NCBI RefSeq assembly: GCF_017833415.1
Contig: NZ_JAFICC010000014.1
Span: 1-64,000 of the forward strand
Source: Flavobacterium sp. 1355
GTDB lineage: Bacteria > Bacteroidota > Bacteroidia > Flavobacteriales > Flavobacteriaceae
Direction of reading: 5' to 3'
DNA length: 64,000 bases
Shown: piece after piece, positions 1-8,425 of the stretch
Layout: the number at the start of each line of letters is the position of its first letter
How positions within the stretch are numbered: the stretch's first letter is position 1
Notes under the pieces: generated by a model
Database searches by the model: none
What the model saw: only the letters and a program-made list of their open reading frames with translations
What the model was told of the DNA's origin: nothing
Program-made: the position numbers and the translations under genes

Positions 1-198
1 ACTTCAAAAGCTCTATAGGGGTCATATAAAATTCTTAGATTGCAAAGTTCTTGTTTTATTTTGACATTTCCTCCCCAAGCTTTGTGCTTCATCCATGATT
101 ATTCTTATTTCACATCTGGATATAAATTATATCTGTTAAATTACAGTCAATTTTTTGTTTTAAATTATACTCAATTAGCCATTTTAAATGCTAATCTG

Positions 199-206
199 TA
201 TTTTTG
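199..206 (+). promoter_or_regulatory. -7 box (TAnnTTTG) for pafA
   Basis: TATTTTTG fits the Bacteroidota -7 consensus TAnnTTTG and ends 20 nt before the pafA start codon, the same spacing as several other genes here. No convincing -33 TTG lies at the expected distance, so this is a moderate call. Confidence 0.5.
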
Positions 207-226
207 TATTAAATATATAATTAAGT

Positions 227-1843
227 ATGAAAAAAAGTATTGTATTGTTGACATTGTTTGTTCTTTCAAATTTAAATGCTCAACAACGCCCCAAACTAGT
301 AGTAGGTATTGTCGTAGATCAAATGAAAATGGAATATTTATATCGCTTTTCAGATGATTTCTCACCAAATGGATTTAAAAGATTAATGGATAATGGATAT
401 ACTTTTCAGAATATGCATTACAATTATATGCCAACATATACCGCTCCGGGGCATGCTTCAATTTATACAGGCACAACGCCTTCTACTCATGGAATTGTAG
501 GTAATGAGTGGTTTAGCAGAGCACTTGGAAAAGATATGTATTGCACTGACGATGCAGGAGTGAAAACGATAGGGGATGGAACAGTGGAAGAAGGAGCTAT
601 GTCACCGAAAAATCTTCAAAGCACTACAATTACCGATGAAGTAAGAATGGCCACCAATTTTCAAGGAAAAGTAATTGGAATGAGTCTTAAAGATCGTGGT
701 GCGATTCTTCCTGCCGGGCATTTTGCAAATTGGGCTTTTTGGTATAGCAAAACAGGATCTTTTATTTCAAGTTCTTTTTATGGTGAAAAACTTCCAGAAT
801 GGGTGAATCAGTTCAATAATGAGAAACATTATATGCCTTATATAAATAAAGGATGGGATTTATATAAACCAGTTTCAGTATATAATGAAAGCTTACCTGA
901 TAACAATCCCTACGAAGGAAAATTATACGGAAGCGCAGCTCCTGTTTTTCCATATGATCTAAAGAAAATGTATGAAAAGAATGATGCTGGAATTTTAAGA
1001 TCGACACCTTACGGAAATGATTTATTGGCAGAGTTTGCCATGAAAGCTATTGAAAAGGAAGAATTAGGAAAAGATAATATAACAGACTTTTTAACGGTTA
1101 GTTTTTCATCTACTGATTATGTAGGACATTTATTGGGGCCTCGTTCTATGGAGCTTCAGGATACTTATTTGAGATTGGATAAGACTATAGCTGACTTTTT
1201 AAATTATTTGGACACTACTGTCGGTAAAGATAATTATTTGCTTTTCTTAACAGCAGATCATGCAGGTGCTGAGAATGTAATCTACTTAAAAGACCGTAAA
1301 TATAATGTCGATAACTATCCTTCAAAAGACTTTAAGAAAAGCTTGCAGGATTTCTCGACTAAAACATTTGGAACAGATTTAATTCTTAATTATTCTAATT
1401 TTAATATTTTCTTTAACAAACAAATCATAAAAGATAAAGGATTGGAATTAGCAAAAGTAAAACAAACATTTAAAGAGTTTTTGATTTCATTACCACAGAT
1501 CAAAAAAGTATATACTGAAGAAGAGATTTTAGCAAATTCAGGAAATGATTATTATTTAGATTTCGTAGCAAAAGGATATGATGTTACTCAGGACGGTGAC
1601 ATCGTGGTAATTAATAAACCTGGCGATATGGAATATTCTACAACAGGTACTTCCCACGGAACTCTATACAGTTATGATACACATGTTCCTGCTATTTTTT
1701 ATGGTTGGCATATTAAAAAAGGAGAGTCTTATGATAAAAAGGCTATTACTGAAATTGCCCCAACTCTTGCCCAAAAAATTAAAGTTTCTTTCCCTAATGG
1801 AACTGAGGCCAAAGTTTTAGAAGAAGTTTTGGATGAAAAATAA
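227..1843 (+). CDS. pafA: PafA-type alkaline phosphatase, exported
   Basis: Phosphate monoesterase of the alkaline phosphatase superfamily, expected in the periplasm. A signal peptide ends near NLNAQ (residues 15-19). Active-site residues line up with Elizabethkingia PafA at a constant offset of -7: nucleophile Thr72 (motif PTYTAPGH), Asn93 (GNEW), Lys155 and Arg157 (SLKDRG). Asp31 (VVDQM) starts the metal site, and TADHAG and the late GTSHGT supply further ligands. The length (538 aa) is normal for the family. It is monocistronic, with a -7 box upstream and a terminator behind. In Flavobacterium PafA is known as a phosphate-irrepressible phosphatase; no Pho-box-like sequence is visible here. 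Confidence 0.9.
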   Translation: MKKSIVLLTLFVLSNLNAQQRPKLVVGIVVDQMKMEYLYRFSDDFSPNGFKRLMDNGYTFQNMHYNYMPTYTAPGHASIYTGTTPSTHGIVGNEWFSRALGKDMYCTDDAGVKTIGDGTVEEGAMSPKNLQSTTITDEVRMATNFQGKVIGMSLKDRGAILPAGHFANWAFWYSKTGSFISSSFYGEKLPEWVNQFNNEKHYMPYINKGWDLYKPVSVYNESLPDNNPYEGKLYGSAAPVFPYDLKKMYEKNDAGILRSTPYGNDLLAEFAMKAIEKEELGKDNITDFLTVSFSSTDYVGHLLGPRSMELQDTYLRLDKTIADFLNYLDTTVGKDNYLLFLTADHAGAENVIYLKDRKYNVDNYPSKDFKKSLQDFSTKTFGTDLILNYSNFNIFFNKQIIKDKGLELAKVKQTFKEFLISLPQIKKVYTEEEILANSGNDYYLDFVAKGYDVTQDGDIVVINKPGDMEYSTTGTSHGTLYSYDTHVPAIFYGWHIKKGESYDKKAITEIAPTLAQKIKVSFPNGTEAKVLEEVLDEK

Positions 1844-1854
1844 TCTTAATATAA

Positions 1855-1883
1855 AACCTGCCTTGACAAAGGCAGGTTTTTTT
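1855..1883 (+). terminator. Terminator of pafA
   Basis: A GC-rich stem (AACCTGCCTT against AAGGCAGGTT, minimal loop) is followed by a run of seven T, 12 nt after the pafA stop codon. Confidence 0.85.
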
Positions 1884-1892
1884 GGTATAAAA

Positions 1893-1922
1893 AAAAGACC
1901 TTTCAGTTAAGAAAGGTCTTTT
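1893..1922 (-). terminator. Terminator of ald (bidirectional)
   Basis: AAGACCTTTC pairs with GAAAGGTCTT across a 6-nt loop. T runs lie on both sides when read from either strand, so it can stop ald from the right and act as a back-up for pafA. Confidence 0.8.
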
Positions 1923-1955
1923 TAGATTTAGTAAGCACTTATATAATGCTGGCAA

Positions 1956-3074
1956 CTATGCGTTTGCTAGCACTAATTCTTCGTTAAAAGGAAGATTCCA
2001 AGCTTCTGCAACTCCCTTGTAAAGGATTTTTCCATTCGCTACGTTTAAACCTTTTTTCAATTCTTCATTTTCAGCACAAGCTTTTTCCCAACCTTTATTT
2101 GCCAATTGCAATGCATATGGTAAAGTTGCGTTAGTTAAAGCTAAAGTAGATGTATAAGGTACAGCTCCTGGCATATTAGCAACACAGTAGTGTACGATAT
2201 CATCAATAATGAAAGTTGGATTTTCGTGTGTTGTTGGAGTACATGTTTCAATACAACCTCCCTGATCAACTGCAACGTCTACTACTACAGTTCCCGGACG
2301 CATTAGTTTTAACATGTCGCGAGTAATTAAGTGAGGTGCTTTTGCTCCTGGAATTAAAACGGCTCCAACAATTAAGTCAGCATCTTTAATTGCTCTTGTA
2401 ATATTATAATGGTTTGACATCTCAGTATTTACGTTTGCTGGCATAATGTCATCTAATTGACGTAAACGTGGCAAGCTTAAATCCATGATAGTAACCTGAG
2501 CGCCTAAACCAGCAGCCATTTTTGCAGCTTGAGTTCCAACAATTCCTCCACCTAATACTAGTACTTTTGCCGGTGGAACACCCGGAACACCACCTAAAAG
2601 TATTCCTCTTCCTTTTAATGGTTTTTCAAGATATTTTGCCCCTTGTTGAATAGCCATACGACCTGCTACTTCTGACATTGGAACTAATAATGGTAAACTG
2701 CGGTCTGTTTTTTCAACAGTTTCGTAAGCTAAACATACTGCTCCTTTTTGCAACATAGCATGAGTTAATTCTTCTGATGAAGCAAAATGGAAATATGTGA
2801 ATAATAATTGATCTTTTTTGATTAACGGGTACTCAGATGCAATAGGCTCTTTTACTTTGATAATCATTTCAGCTATAGCATATACTTCTTCGATAGTAGC
2901 TAAAACTGTTGCACCTGCACTTGTATACTCCTCATCGGCAAAACCACTGCCTATACCTGCGGTAGATTGCACATATACTACATGTCCGTGTTTTTTCATT
3001 TCAGAAACACCAGCTGGTGTTAATGCTACACGGTTCTCGTTATTTTTTATTTCTTTTGGAACACCTATTATCAT
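1956..3074 (-). CDS. ald: Alanine dehydrogenase
   Basis: NAD-dependent oxidative deamination of L-alanine to pyruvate and ammonia, or the reverse. The N-terminus MIIGVPKEIKNNENRVALTP is the classical AlaDH/PNT domain start. The nucleotide-binding part follows with VLVLGGGIVGTQAAKMA around residue 170, and the C-terminal MPGAVPYTSTLALTNATLPY block is typical. At 372 aa it is full length. A divergent Lrp/AsnC-type regulator sits 189 bp away; alanine dehydrogenase genes are often controlled by such a neighbour, so control by it is a reasonable inference. Confidence 0.95.
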   Translation of the reverse strand: MIIGVPKEIKNNENRVALTPAGVSEMKKHGHVVYVQSTAGIGSGFADEEYTSAGATVLATIEEVYAIAEMIIKVKEPIASEYPLIKKDQLLFTYFHFASSEELTHAMLQKGAVCLAYETVEKTDRSLPLLVPMSEVAGRMAIQQGAKYLEKPLKGRGILLGGVPGVPPAKVLVLGGGIVGTQAAKMAAGLGAQVTIMDLSLPRLRQLDDIMPANVNTEMSNHYNITRAIKDADLIVGAVLIPGAKAPHLITRDMLKLMRPGTVVVDVAVDQGGCIETCTPTTHENPTFIIDDIVHYCVANMPGAVPYTSTLALTNATLPYALQLANKGWEKACAENEELKKGLNVANGKILYKGVAEAWNLPFNEELVLANA

Positions 3075-3100
3075 TTTTTTTATTTTTTGTAATTGTTTTA

Positions 3101-3108
3101 CAAATCTA
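3101..3108 (-). promoter_or_regulatory. -7 box for ald
   Basis: On the minus strand this reads TAGATTTG, a full match to TAnnTTTG, 26 nt before the ald start. The -33 element is not evident. Confidence 0.5.
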
Positions 3109-3248
3109 CTGATAGAGAAGATATTATTGATAATTCACTAATAAATAAGAAAATATTATTTTATTTTATATTTTTACAGAAAAATATTCTTTTTTGATAG
3201 CTTTGAACTTCTTAAAAAAGAAAAAAAGACTAAATTTTACTAATTTAA

Positions 3249-3260
3249 GAAAACGTTTTC
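3249..3260. promoter_or_regulatory. 12-bp perfect palindrome before lrp-like gene
   Basis: GAAAACGTTTTC is a perfect palindrome ending 3 nt before the ATG of the Lrp-type regulator. A regulator bound here could block its own transcription or translation. Function is inferred from position only. Confidence 0.35.
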
Positions 3261-3263
3261 GTT

Positions 3264-3722
3264 ATGGCTTTAGATGAAATTGACAAAAAAATCTTACGAC
3301 TTTTGCAGGAAAATGCCCATTATACTTTAAAGGACATTGCAAATAAAATAAATCTGTCTCTTACGCCTGTTCATGATAGAGTTAAACGTCTTGAAAAAGA
3401 GGGCGTTATAGAGAAATATGTTTCGATTTTGAATAAGAAAAAATTAGGAAATAATCTCACCGTTTATTGTCAGGTAACCTTAACTAAGCAGACTTATGAT
3501 ACCTCTGAAGGGTTTAATCAATCGATTTTGAATTTGCCGGAGGTTGTGGAGTGTAATTACGTTTCCGGAAATTTTGACTACATGTTAAAAATTATAATTC
3601 CGGATATGGAAAGCTATCACCATTTTCATCAAAAAAAATTATCAATTTTACCAGAAGTTTCTTTGATTAATACTGTTTTTGTTATTTCTGAGGTAAAAAG
3701 CACAACTGTATTACCTATTTAA
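3264..3722 (+). CDS. Lrp/AsnC family transcriptional regulator
   Basis: A 152-aa one-domain-plus-sensor regulator. The N-terminal winged HTH (residues 4-60) shows LDEIDKKILRLLQENAHYTL and INLSLTPVHDRVKRLEKEGVI. The C-terminal RAM/AsnC ligand-binding domain follows (about 68-145, with VVECNYVSGNFDYMLKI). It is divergent from alanine dehydrogenase, so it probably senses alanine or another amino acid and controls ald, as Lrp-like regulators do elsewhere. The palindrome directly before its start may be an autoregulatory site. Family call is certain; target and ligand are inferred. Confidence 0.9.
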   Translation: MALDEIDKKILRLLQENAHYTLKDIANKINLSLTPVHDRVKRLEKEGVIEKYVSILNKKKLGNNLTVYCQVTLTKQTYDTSEGFNQSILNLPEVVECNYVSGNFDYMLKIIIPDMESYHHFHQKKLSILPEVSLINTVFVISEVKSTTVLPI

Positions 3723-3730
3723 AATTAAAA

Positions 3731-3758
3731 GAAAACCACCAGAAAAACTGGTGGCTTG
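3731..3758 (-). terminator. Terminator of gapdh
   Basis: CCACCAG pairs with CTGGTGG over a five-A loop. Read on the minus strand the stem is followed by TTTTCTTTT, so it serves the GAPDH gene; it lies in the short convergent gap after the lrp-like gene. Confidence 0.7.
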
Positions 3759-3789
3759 CAAAAAAATACTGTGTTGTAAGTAAGAAATA

Positions 3790-5238
3790 TTAATAATAAG
3801 TAAACCGTCTAACTTTGGCAATGTATTTTGCTAAACGAATTACCTGATGACTATATCCGTATTCGTTATCATACCATATGTAGAGTACAATATTTTTCCC
3901 GTCTTTAGAAACAATTGTAGCGTTGCTGTCGTAAATTGATGGAGCAGAAGTTCCTACAATATCTGAGGATACCAATTCATTATTCAATGAATATTTTATT
4001 TGTTCTACTAATTCACCTTCCAAAGCGTACTTTTTCATTATTTTATTAATCGCAGCTATGGTGGTCGCTTTTTTTATTTCTAAGCTCAATACAACTAGCG
4101 AGCCATTTGGAACAGGCACTCTGATTGCGTTAGAAGTTAGTTTTCCTTCCAATGACGGCAATGCTTTTGCTACAGCACTTCCTGCTCCGGTTTCAGTAAT
4201 TACCATGTTTAACGCAGCAGCTCTGCCACGACGATACTTTCTATGCATATTATCAACCAAATTCTGATCGTTAGTATAGGCATGAATAGTTTCTAAATGA
4301 CCTTTTGCAACACCTAATGTATCTTCTATTACTTTTAAAACGGGTGTAATGGCATTAGTTGTACATGAAGCTGCAGAAAAAATATCAACTTGATCAGGAT
4401 TATATTCATTATGGTTTACACCGTGTACAATATTTGGAACTCCTTTTCCTGGCGCAGTTAATAAAACTTTGCTAACCCCTTTTGAAATTAAATGTCGTTT
4501 TAAAGCTGCTTCTGTAGTAAAAGCTCCGGTATTGTCTATAACTAAAGCATCATTGATTCCATGTTGAGTATAATCTATTTCTTCTGGTGAATTTGCTGTA
4601 ATTATGTGAACAGTTGTTCCGTTAATTATGAGGGCATTATTTTTTGAGTCAGCAATAACCGATCCCTGAAAGTCTCCATGAATTGAATCATATCGTAATA
4701 AAGAAGCTCTTTTCTCTAAACTATTAATATCATTTGTATCTCTTGTTACAATCGCTCTCAGTCGCAATTGATTTCCTTTTCCTGTTTTTGACATTAATTC
4801 TCGCGCTAGCAAACGGCCGATCCTTCCAAAACCATACAGAACAACATCTTTTGGCTGAATTTCTTCTGATGATTTTGCCTTTTTCAATTTATCAAGCACA
4901 AAATACCTTGCATCAGGATACTTTTCATCTTCTAGACGATATTCATAAGTTAATTTCCCCAAGTCCAATTTAGCAGGAGGCAGATCTAATGATAAAATAA
5001 CCTGAGCTATTTCTACTGAATCAAAAATTGTGATTGGTTTTCCGACAAATTCACCGGCATATTGATGCAGGTTAATAATATCGCTGACATTTTTATCCAA
5101 TAATTGATTTTTAAATAAAACCATTTCAATGGATTTGTCATACCATAAATCACTTATAATTTTAATTAATTCGACGCCAGCTCTTCTTCGGTCGACTTGC
5201 AATGATACCTCTTTTTGGTATAAAGATTTTTTTGTCAT
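3790..5238 (-). CDS. Glyceraldehyde-3-phosphate dehydrogenase, long form
   Basis: Converts glyceraldehyde 3-phosphate to 1,3-bisphosphoglycerate in the cytoplasm. The Rossmann motif VVLYGFGRIGRLLAREL starts near residue 132 and the catalytic cysteine is Cys292 in SAASCTTN; the C-terminal WYDNEYGYSHQV block is intact. Ordinary GAPDH is about 335 aa; this one is 482 aa because of a roughly 130-residue N-terminal extension with no motif I recognise. Long GAPDHs of this kind are known in Bacteroidota, so this is a lineage form and not a recent fusion. Whether it prefers NAD or NADP cannot be read reliably. Confidence 0.92.
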   Translation of the reverse strand: MTKKSLYQKEVSLQVDRRRAGVELIKIISDLWYDKSIEMVLFKNQLLDKNVSDIINLHQYAGEFVGKPITIFDSVEIAQVILSLDLPPAKLDLGKLTYEYRLEDEKYPDARYFVLDKLKKAKSSEEIQPKDVVLYGFGRIGRLLARELMSKTGKGNQLRLRAIVTRDTNDINSLEKRASLLRYDSIHGDFQGSVIADSKNNALIINGTTVHIITANSPEEIDYTQHGINDALVIDNTGAFTTEAALKRHLISKGVSKVLLTAPGKGVPNIVHGVNHNEYNPDQVDIFSAASCTTNAITPVLKVIEDTLGVAKGHLETIHAYTNDQNLVDNMHRKYRRGRAAALNMVITETGAGSAVAKALPSLEGKLTSNAIRVPVPNGSLVVLSLEIKKATTIAAINKIMKKYALEGELVEQIKYSLNNELVSSDIVGTSAPSIYDSNATIVSKDGKNIVLYIWYDNEYGYSHQVIRLAKYIAKVRRFTYY

Positions 5239-5287
5239 AATTGATAAATTGAAAAAAATAAAATGCTCACTATTTTAAAATTTTGCG

Positions 5288-5295
5288 CAAAAGTA
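5288..5295 (-). promoter_or_regulatory. -7 box for gapdh
   Basis: Minus-strand TACTTTTG, a full match to TAnnTTTG, 49 nt upstream of the GAPDH start codon. Confidence 0.5.
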
Positions 5296-5344
5296 TCCAT
5301 TTCAATCGATTTCGTAAACTATTTTAGCATTTATTTTAAAAATA

Positions 5345-5382
5345 AAAAAGCCACCTTAAAAATTTCTAAGATGGCTTTTTTG
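5345..5382 (-). terminator. Terminator of htrA (bidirectional)
   Basis: AAAAAGCCACCTTA pairs with a TAAGATGGCTTTTT arm. It lies between htrA and the upstream region of gapdh, after the 18-bp repeat hairpin that overlaps the htrA stop codon. Confidence 0.65.
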
Positions 5383-5394
5383 AGTTTTCAGGCG

Positions 5395-5447
5395 CAGTCT
5401 CAGTTTTCAGTTTTTGATACTGAAGACTTAAACTGAAAGCTGTGACT
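5395..5447. repeat. CAGTCT/CAGTTTT word hairpin, copy 1
   Basis: The left arm 5396-5413 and right arm 5430-5447 are inverted copies with 2 mismatches in 18. The right arm overlaps the htrA stop codon. Its first 17 nt are identical to 36260-36276, so it belongs to a dispersed family. Confidence 0.7.
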
Positions 5448-6846
5448 AAATGATGATTCTAAAAATTTCTCCATTTTTATTGATCATTTCAATACGGATA
5501 CTTTGACCCTCATCCTTTTTACTTAAAAGTTTAGAAACAGTTTCAACATTGGTTGCTTTAATATTATCGATACTTAATATAATATTACCTTGCAATTCAT
5601 TTTGATACTGCATCAAATTTTCATTGGTAATGTTTTTGATTTTTACCCCGTAATCAATTCGGAACTTTTTCTTGTCAGCCGCATCAATATTTTCGAGTTC
5701 AATACCTTTAAATTCAGTACTAAAAAACTCGTTTTTACTTAAAGTTACCGGAGCAACTTTTGATTTGCCTTCTCGGATGTAAGTTACTTGTACCACGTCA
5801 TTTGGTCTTTTGGTATTTATATAGCCTGAAAGATCTGCAAAAGTTGATATATTTTGATTGTCAAGTTTTACAATAATATCTCCTTTGGTAAGACCTGCTT
5901 TTTGAGCTCCTGATTTTGGAGTAACTTTATTAATGTAAAAACCTTGTGTTTCAGAGATACCTAATTCTTTAGACGCGCTACTGTTTAATTCGCCGCCTTC
6001 AACGCCTAAGATTCCTCTTTGGACATTTCCAAATTCCATAATATCCTCAATAATTTTACGGGCATTATTTGATGGAACTGCAAAAGAGTATCCAACATAA
6101 GACCCCGTCATTGAAGAAATCATAGTATTAATACCAATTAATTCACCACGAGTATTAACTAATGCACCACCACTGTTTCCGGGATTTACAGCAGCATCAG
6201 TCTGAATGAATGATTGTATTCCGCTTGTATCTAAGTTTCTGGCTTTCGCCGAAACGATTCCTGCAGTTACTGTCGAATTCAAATTATATGGATTTCCGAC
6301 TGCCAAAACCCATTCACCAACTTTTACACTGTCAGAATTTGCAAAAGCAGAGTAAGGAAGTTTTTCATCAGCATCAATTTTTAATAAAGCAATATCCATT
6401 TTAGAATCAGTACCAATTAATTTTGCTTTATAAGATTTTTTGTTGTTCAAAGTAATTTCAATTTCGGTGGCATCCTTAATAACGTGATTGTTCGTTACAA
6501 TATAACCATCTTCAGAGATAATGACACCAGAACCCGTTCCTACTTGTTCCTGCTGTTGTTGGCCTCCATAGCCGTAGAAAAACTCCAACATAGGATTGCT
6601 GACTGTTCGACGAGAAACATTTTTTACGTGAACAACAGTATGAATTGTTTTATCTGCAGCTTCGGTAAAGTCAACTGTTTCAGATGCTAAACCAACATTT
6701 TTTCCGTATGATTCGGGGGCAAGAGTTACAACAGAATTTCCTTTTCCAAAAAAAGAATTGTTACTCTCAAATAATAACTTGTATGCACCAAGAGTAGTAG
6801 CACCACTCATTAATGATACTAAAAATAAGGTTGAAAATCTTTTCAT
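5446..6846 (-). CDS. HtrA/DegP-family serine protease
   Basis: Periplasmic quality-control protease and chaperone. An N-terminal signal or anchor spans residues 4-24. The trypsin-like domain carries the triad His121 (TNNHVI), Asp151 (DIALLKI) and Ser225 (NPGNSGGAL). Two PDZ regions follow, about 275-370 and 385-466; the second is short and degenerate. At 466 aa it is normal for DegP. The start matches a divergent promoter region shared with dapF. No sigma-E-like site can be recognised. A Q-rich loop (GGQQQQEQ, residues 94-101) corresponds to the LA loop. Confidence 0.93.
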   Translation of the reverse strand: MKRFSTLFLVSLMSGATTLGAYKLLFESNNSFFGKGNSVVTLAPESYGKNVGLASETVDFTEAADKTIHTVVHVKNVSRRTVSNPMLEFFYGYGGQQQQEQVGTGSGVIISEDGYIVTNNHVIKDATEIEITLNNKKSYKAKLIGTDSKMDIALLKIDADEKLPYSAFANSDSVKVGEWVLAVGNPYNLNSTVTAGIVSAKARNLDTSGIQSFIQTDAAVNPGNSGGALVNTRGELIGINTMISSMTGSYVGYSFAVPSNNARKIIEDIMEFGNVQRGILGVEGGELNSSASKELGISETQGFYINKVTPKSGAQKAGLTKGDIIVKLDNQNISTFADLSGYINTKRPNDVVQVTYIREGKSKVAPVTLSKNEFFSTEFKGIELENIDAADKKKFRIDYGVKIKNITNENLMQYQNELQGNIILSIDNIKATNVETVSKLLSKKDEGQSIRIEMINKNGEIFRIII

Positions 6847-6958
6847 AATTAGAATATAGGTTTAAGTTATTTGTACGTAAAATTAATTGAAAAAATTATT
6901 TCGTAAAATGGTTTAACGCTCTTTAACAATGATTAACATTTCATTAATTAATAGTTCG

Positions 6959-6966
6959 TACTTTTG
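6959..6966 (+). promoter_or_regulatory. -7 box for dapF
   Basis: TACTTTTG, a full TAnnTTTG match, followed by GCAC and ending 20 nt before the dapF ATG. Confidence 0.65.
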
Positions 6967-6986
6967 CACTTATTAATAGGATAAAA

Positions 6987-7769
6987 ATGCAAATAGAATT
7001 TTATAAATATCAAGGTACTGGCAACGATTTTGTAATGATTGACAATCGTACTAATTTTTTCCCAAAAGAAGATATCAGACTAATTGAACGTTTATGCGAC
7101 AGGCGTTTCGGAATTGGCGCAGATGGATTGATCTTGTTAGAAAACGATTCTGAAACCGATTTTAGAATGGTTTATTATAATTCTGACGGAAATCAAAGTT
7201 CTATGTGCGGTAATGGTGGCCGATGCTTGGTTGCATTTGCCAATCAATTGGGAGTTATTGATGATAAAACTACCTTTATTGCAACAGATGGTTTGCATCA
7301 TGCATCTGTTGGTGATGATGCCATTATTTCCTTGCAAATGATAGATGTTGATGAAATCCAGAAAAAAGATTCTTATACTTTTTTAAACACAGGTTCTCCA
7401 CATCACGTACAAATTGTAGATGATTTAGAGCACTATAATGTGAAAGAAAACGGAGCAGCAATTCGTTATGGCGAATTGTATGGAGAAAAAGGGAGTAATG
7501 TTAATTTTGTAAAAAAAGTTGACGACAGTACTTTTTCACTTCGCACATATGAAAGAGGCGTAGAAGATGAAACCCTGGCATGCGGAACCGGCGCTACTGC
7601 CGTTGCGATTGCCATGAATGCTACAGGACAAACAGACAAAACTTCAATTAACTTAAATGTTGAAGGAGGAAAATTGGTTGTATCTTTTGATAAAATGGGC
7701 GATCATTTTTCGAATGTTTTCTTAACCGGGCCGGCAAAATTTGTTTTTAAAGGTACAATCGAAATTTAA
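6987..7769 (+). CDS. dapF: Diaminopimelate epimerase
   Basis: Interconverts LL- and meso-diaminopimelate for lysine and peptidoglycan synthesis. The two active-site cysteines are Cys74 (SSMCGNGGRC) and Cys199 (ETLACGTGATA). FYKYQGTGNDFVMIDN at residues 5-20 is the family N-terminus. At 260 aa it is full length. It has its own promoter box. A GNAT gene and mltG follow on the same strand, but a 110-bp space with repeat arrays separates it from them. Confidence 0.96.
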   Translation: MQIEFYKYQGTGNDFVMIDNRTNFFPKEDIRLIERLCDRRFGIGADGLILLENDSETDFRMVYYNSDGNQSSMCGNGGRCLVAFANQLGVIDDKTTFIATDGLHHASVGDDAIISLQMIDVDEIQKKDSYTFLNTGSPHHVQIVDDLEHYNVKENGAAIRYGELYGEKGSNVNFVKKVDDSTFSLRTYERGVEDETLACGTGATAVAIAMNATGQTDKTSINLNVEGGKLVVSFDKMGDHFSNVFLTGPAKFVFKGTIEI

Positions 7770-7772
7770 TTA

Positions 7773-7879
7773 ATGATGTCAGTCTGAGCGTGTAGTCGAA
7801 GACAAATTCAATTTTAAAATCCCAAATTCCAAAATCTGCAGCTTAAATCTACAGTCTAAAATCAACAATCTAAAATTAA
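7773..7879. repeat. AAATCTA heptamer array abutting a start codon, plus a fragment of another repeat
   Basis: From 7845 to 7879 five consecutive heptamers of consensus AAATCTA run straight into the ATG at 7880. A 22-nt stretch (7855-7876) is identical to 26927-26948 before hisS. Upstream, 7800-7840 has AAATTCC-like words, and 7777-7800 (GTCAGTCTGAGCG, then AGTCGAAGAC) resembles a fragment of a dispersed intergenic repeat. Confidence 0.75.
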
Positions 7880-8413
7880 ATGATCACACTCAAAGGCGAT
7901 TCAGTTTATCTTCGTGCATTAGAACCTAATGATTTAGAGTTTGTGTATGCTATGGAAAATGATCAAAGCATTTGGGAAGTCAGTAATACACAAACACCTT
8001 ATAGTCGGTTTTTGGTTCGCCAATATCTTGAAAATGCACATCAGGATATTTATGAAGCCAAGCAATTGCGTTTGGCAATTTGCCAGGACGAAGATTTTCC
8101 TGCTGTAGGATTGATCGACTTATTTGAGTTTGATCCCAAAAATAACAGAGCCGGAATTGGTATAGTGATTCAAAATAAAGAAAACAGAAGCCAAAATATT
8201 GGTTCTGAGGCATTAGAGCTGTTAATCAAATATTCTTTTCATAATTTGAATCTCCACCAATTATATGCAAATATTAATGTAGGAAATGTAGCAAGTATAG
8301 CTCTTTTTACTAAATTTGGATTTGAGAAAATAGGAATTAAAAAAGATTGGATTTTGCTAAATGGCCACTATCAAGATGAAGCAATTTTTCAATTAATCAA
8401 TAAACAAATTTAA
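7880..8413 (+). CDS. GNAT family N-acetyltransferase
   Basis: A 177-aa acetyltransferase of the RimJ/RimL-like type (Acetyltransf_3). The acetyl-CoA site corresponds to NKENRSQNIGSEALELL around residue 100, with the C-terminal LYANINVGNVASIALFTKFGF segment typical of the fold. The substrate is unknown; polyamine, ribosomal-protein or antibiotic acetylation are all possible. mltG starts 12 nt after its stop, so the two are probably co-transcribed. Confidence 0.85.
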   Translation: MITLKGDSVYLRALEPNDLEFVYAMENDQSIWEVSNTQTPYSRFLVRQYLENAHQDIYEAKQLRLAICQDEDFPAVGLIDLFEFDPKNNRAGIGIVIQNKENRSQNIGSEALELLIKYSFHNLNLHQLYANINVGNVASIALFTKFGFEKIGIKKDWILLNGHYQDEAIFQLINKQI

Positions 8414-8425
8414 AAATTTTTAGCT

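Noticed and set aside
1..92. Open frame on the minus strand from an ATG at 92 running off the window start (30 codons)
   Set aside because: Too short to judge, no promoter box and no recognisable motif; it could be the 5' end of a gene outside the window, but chance is as likely.
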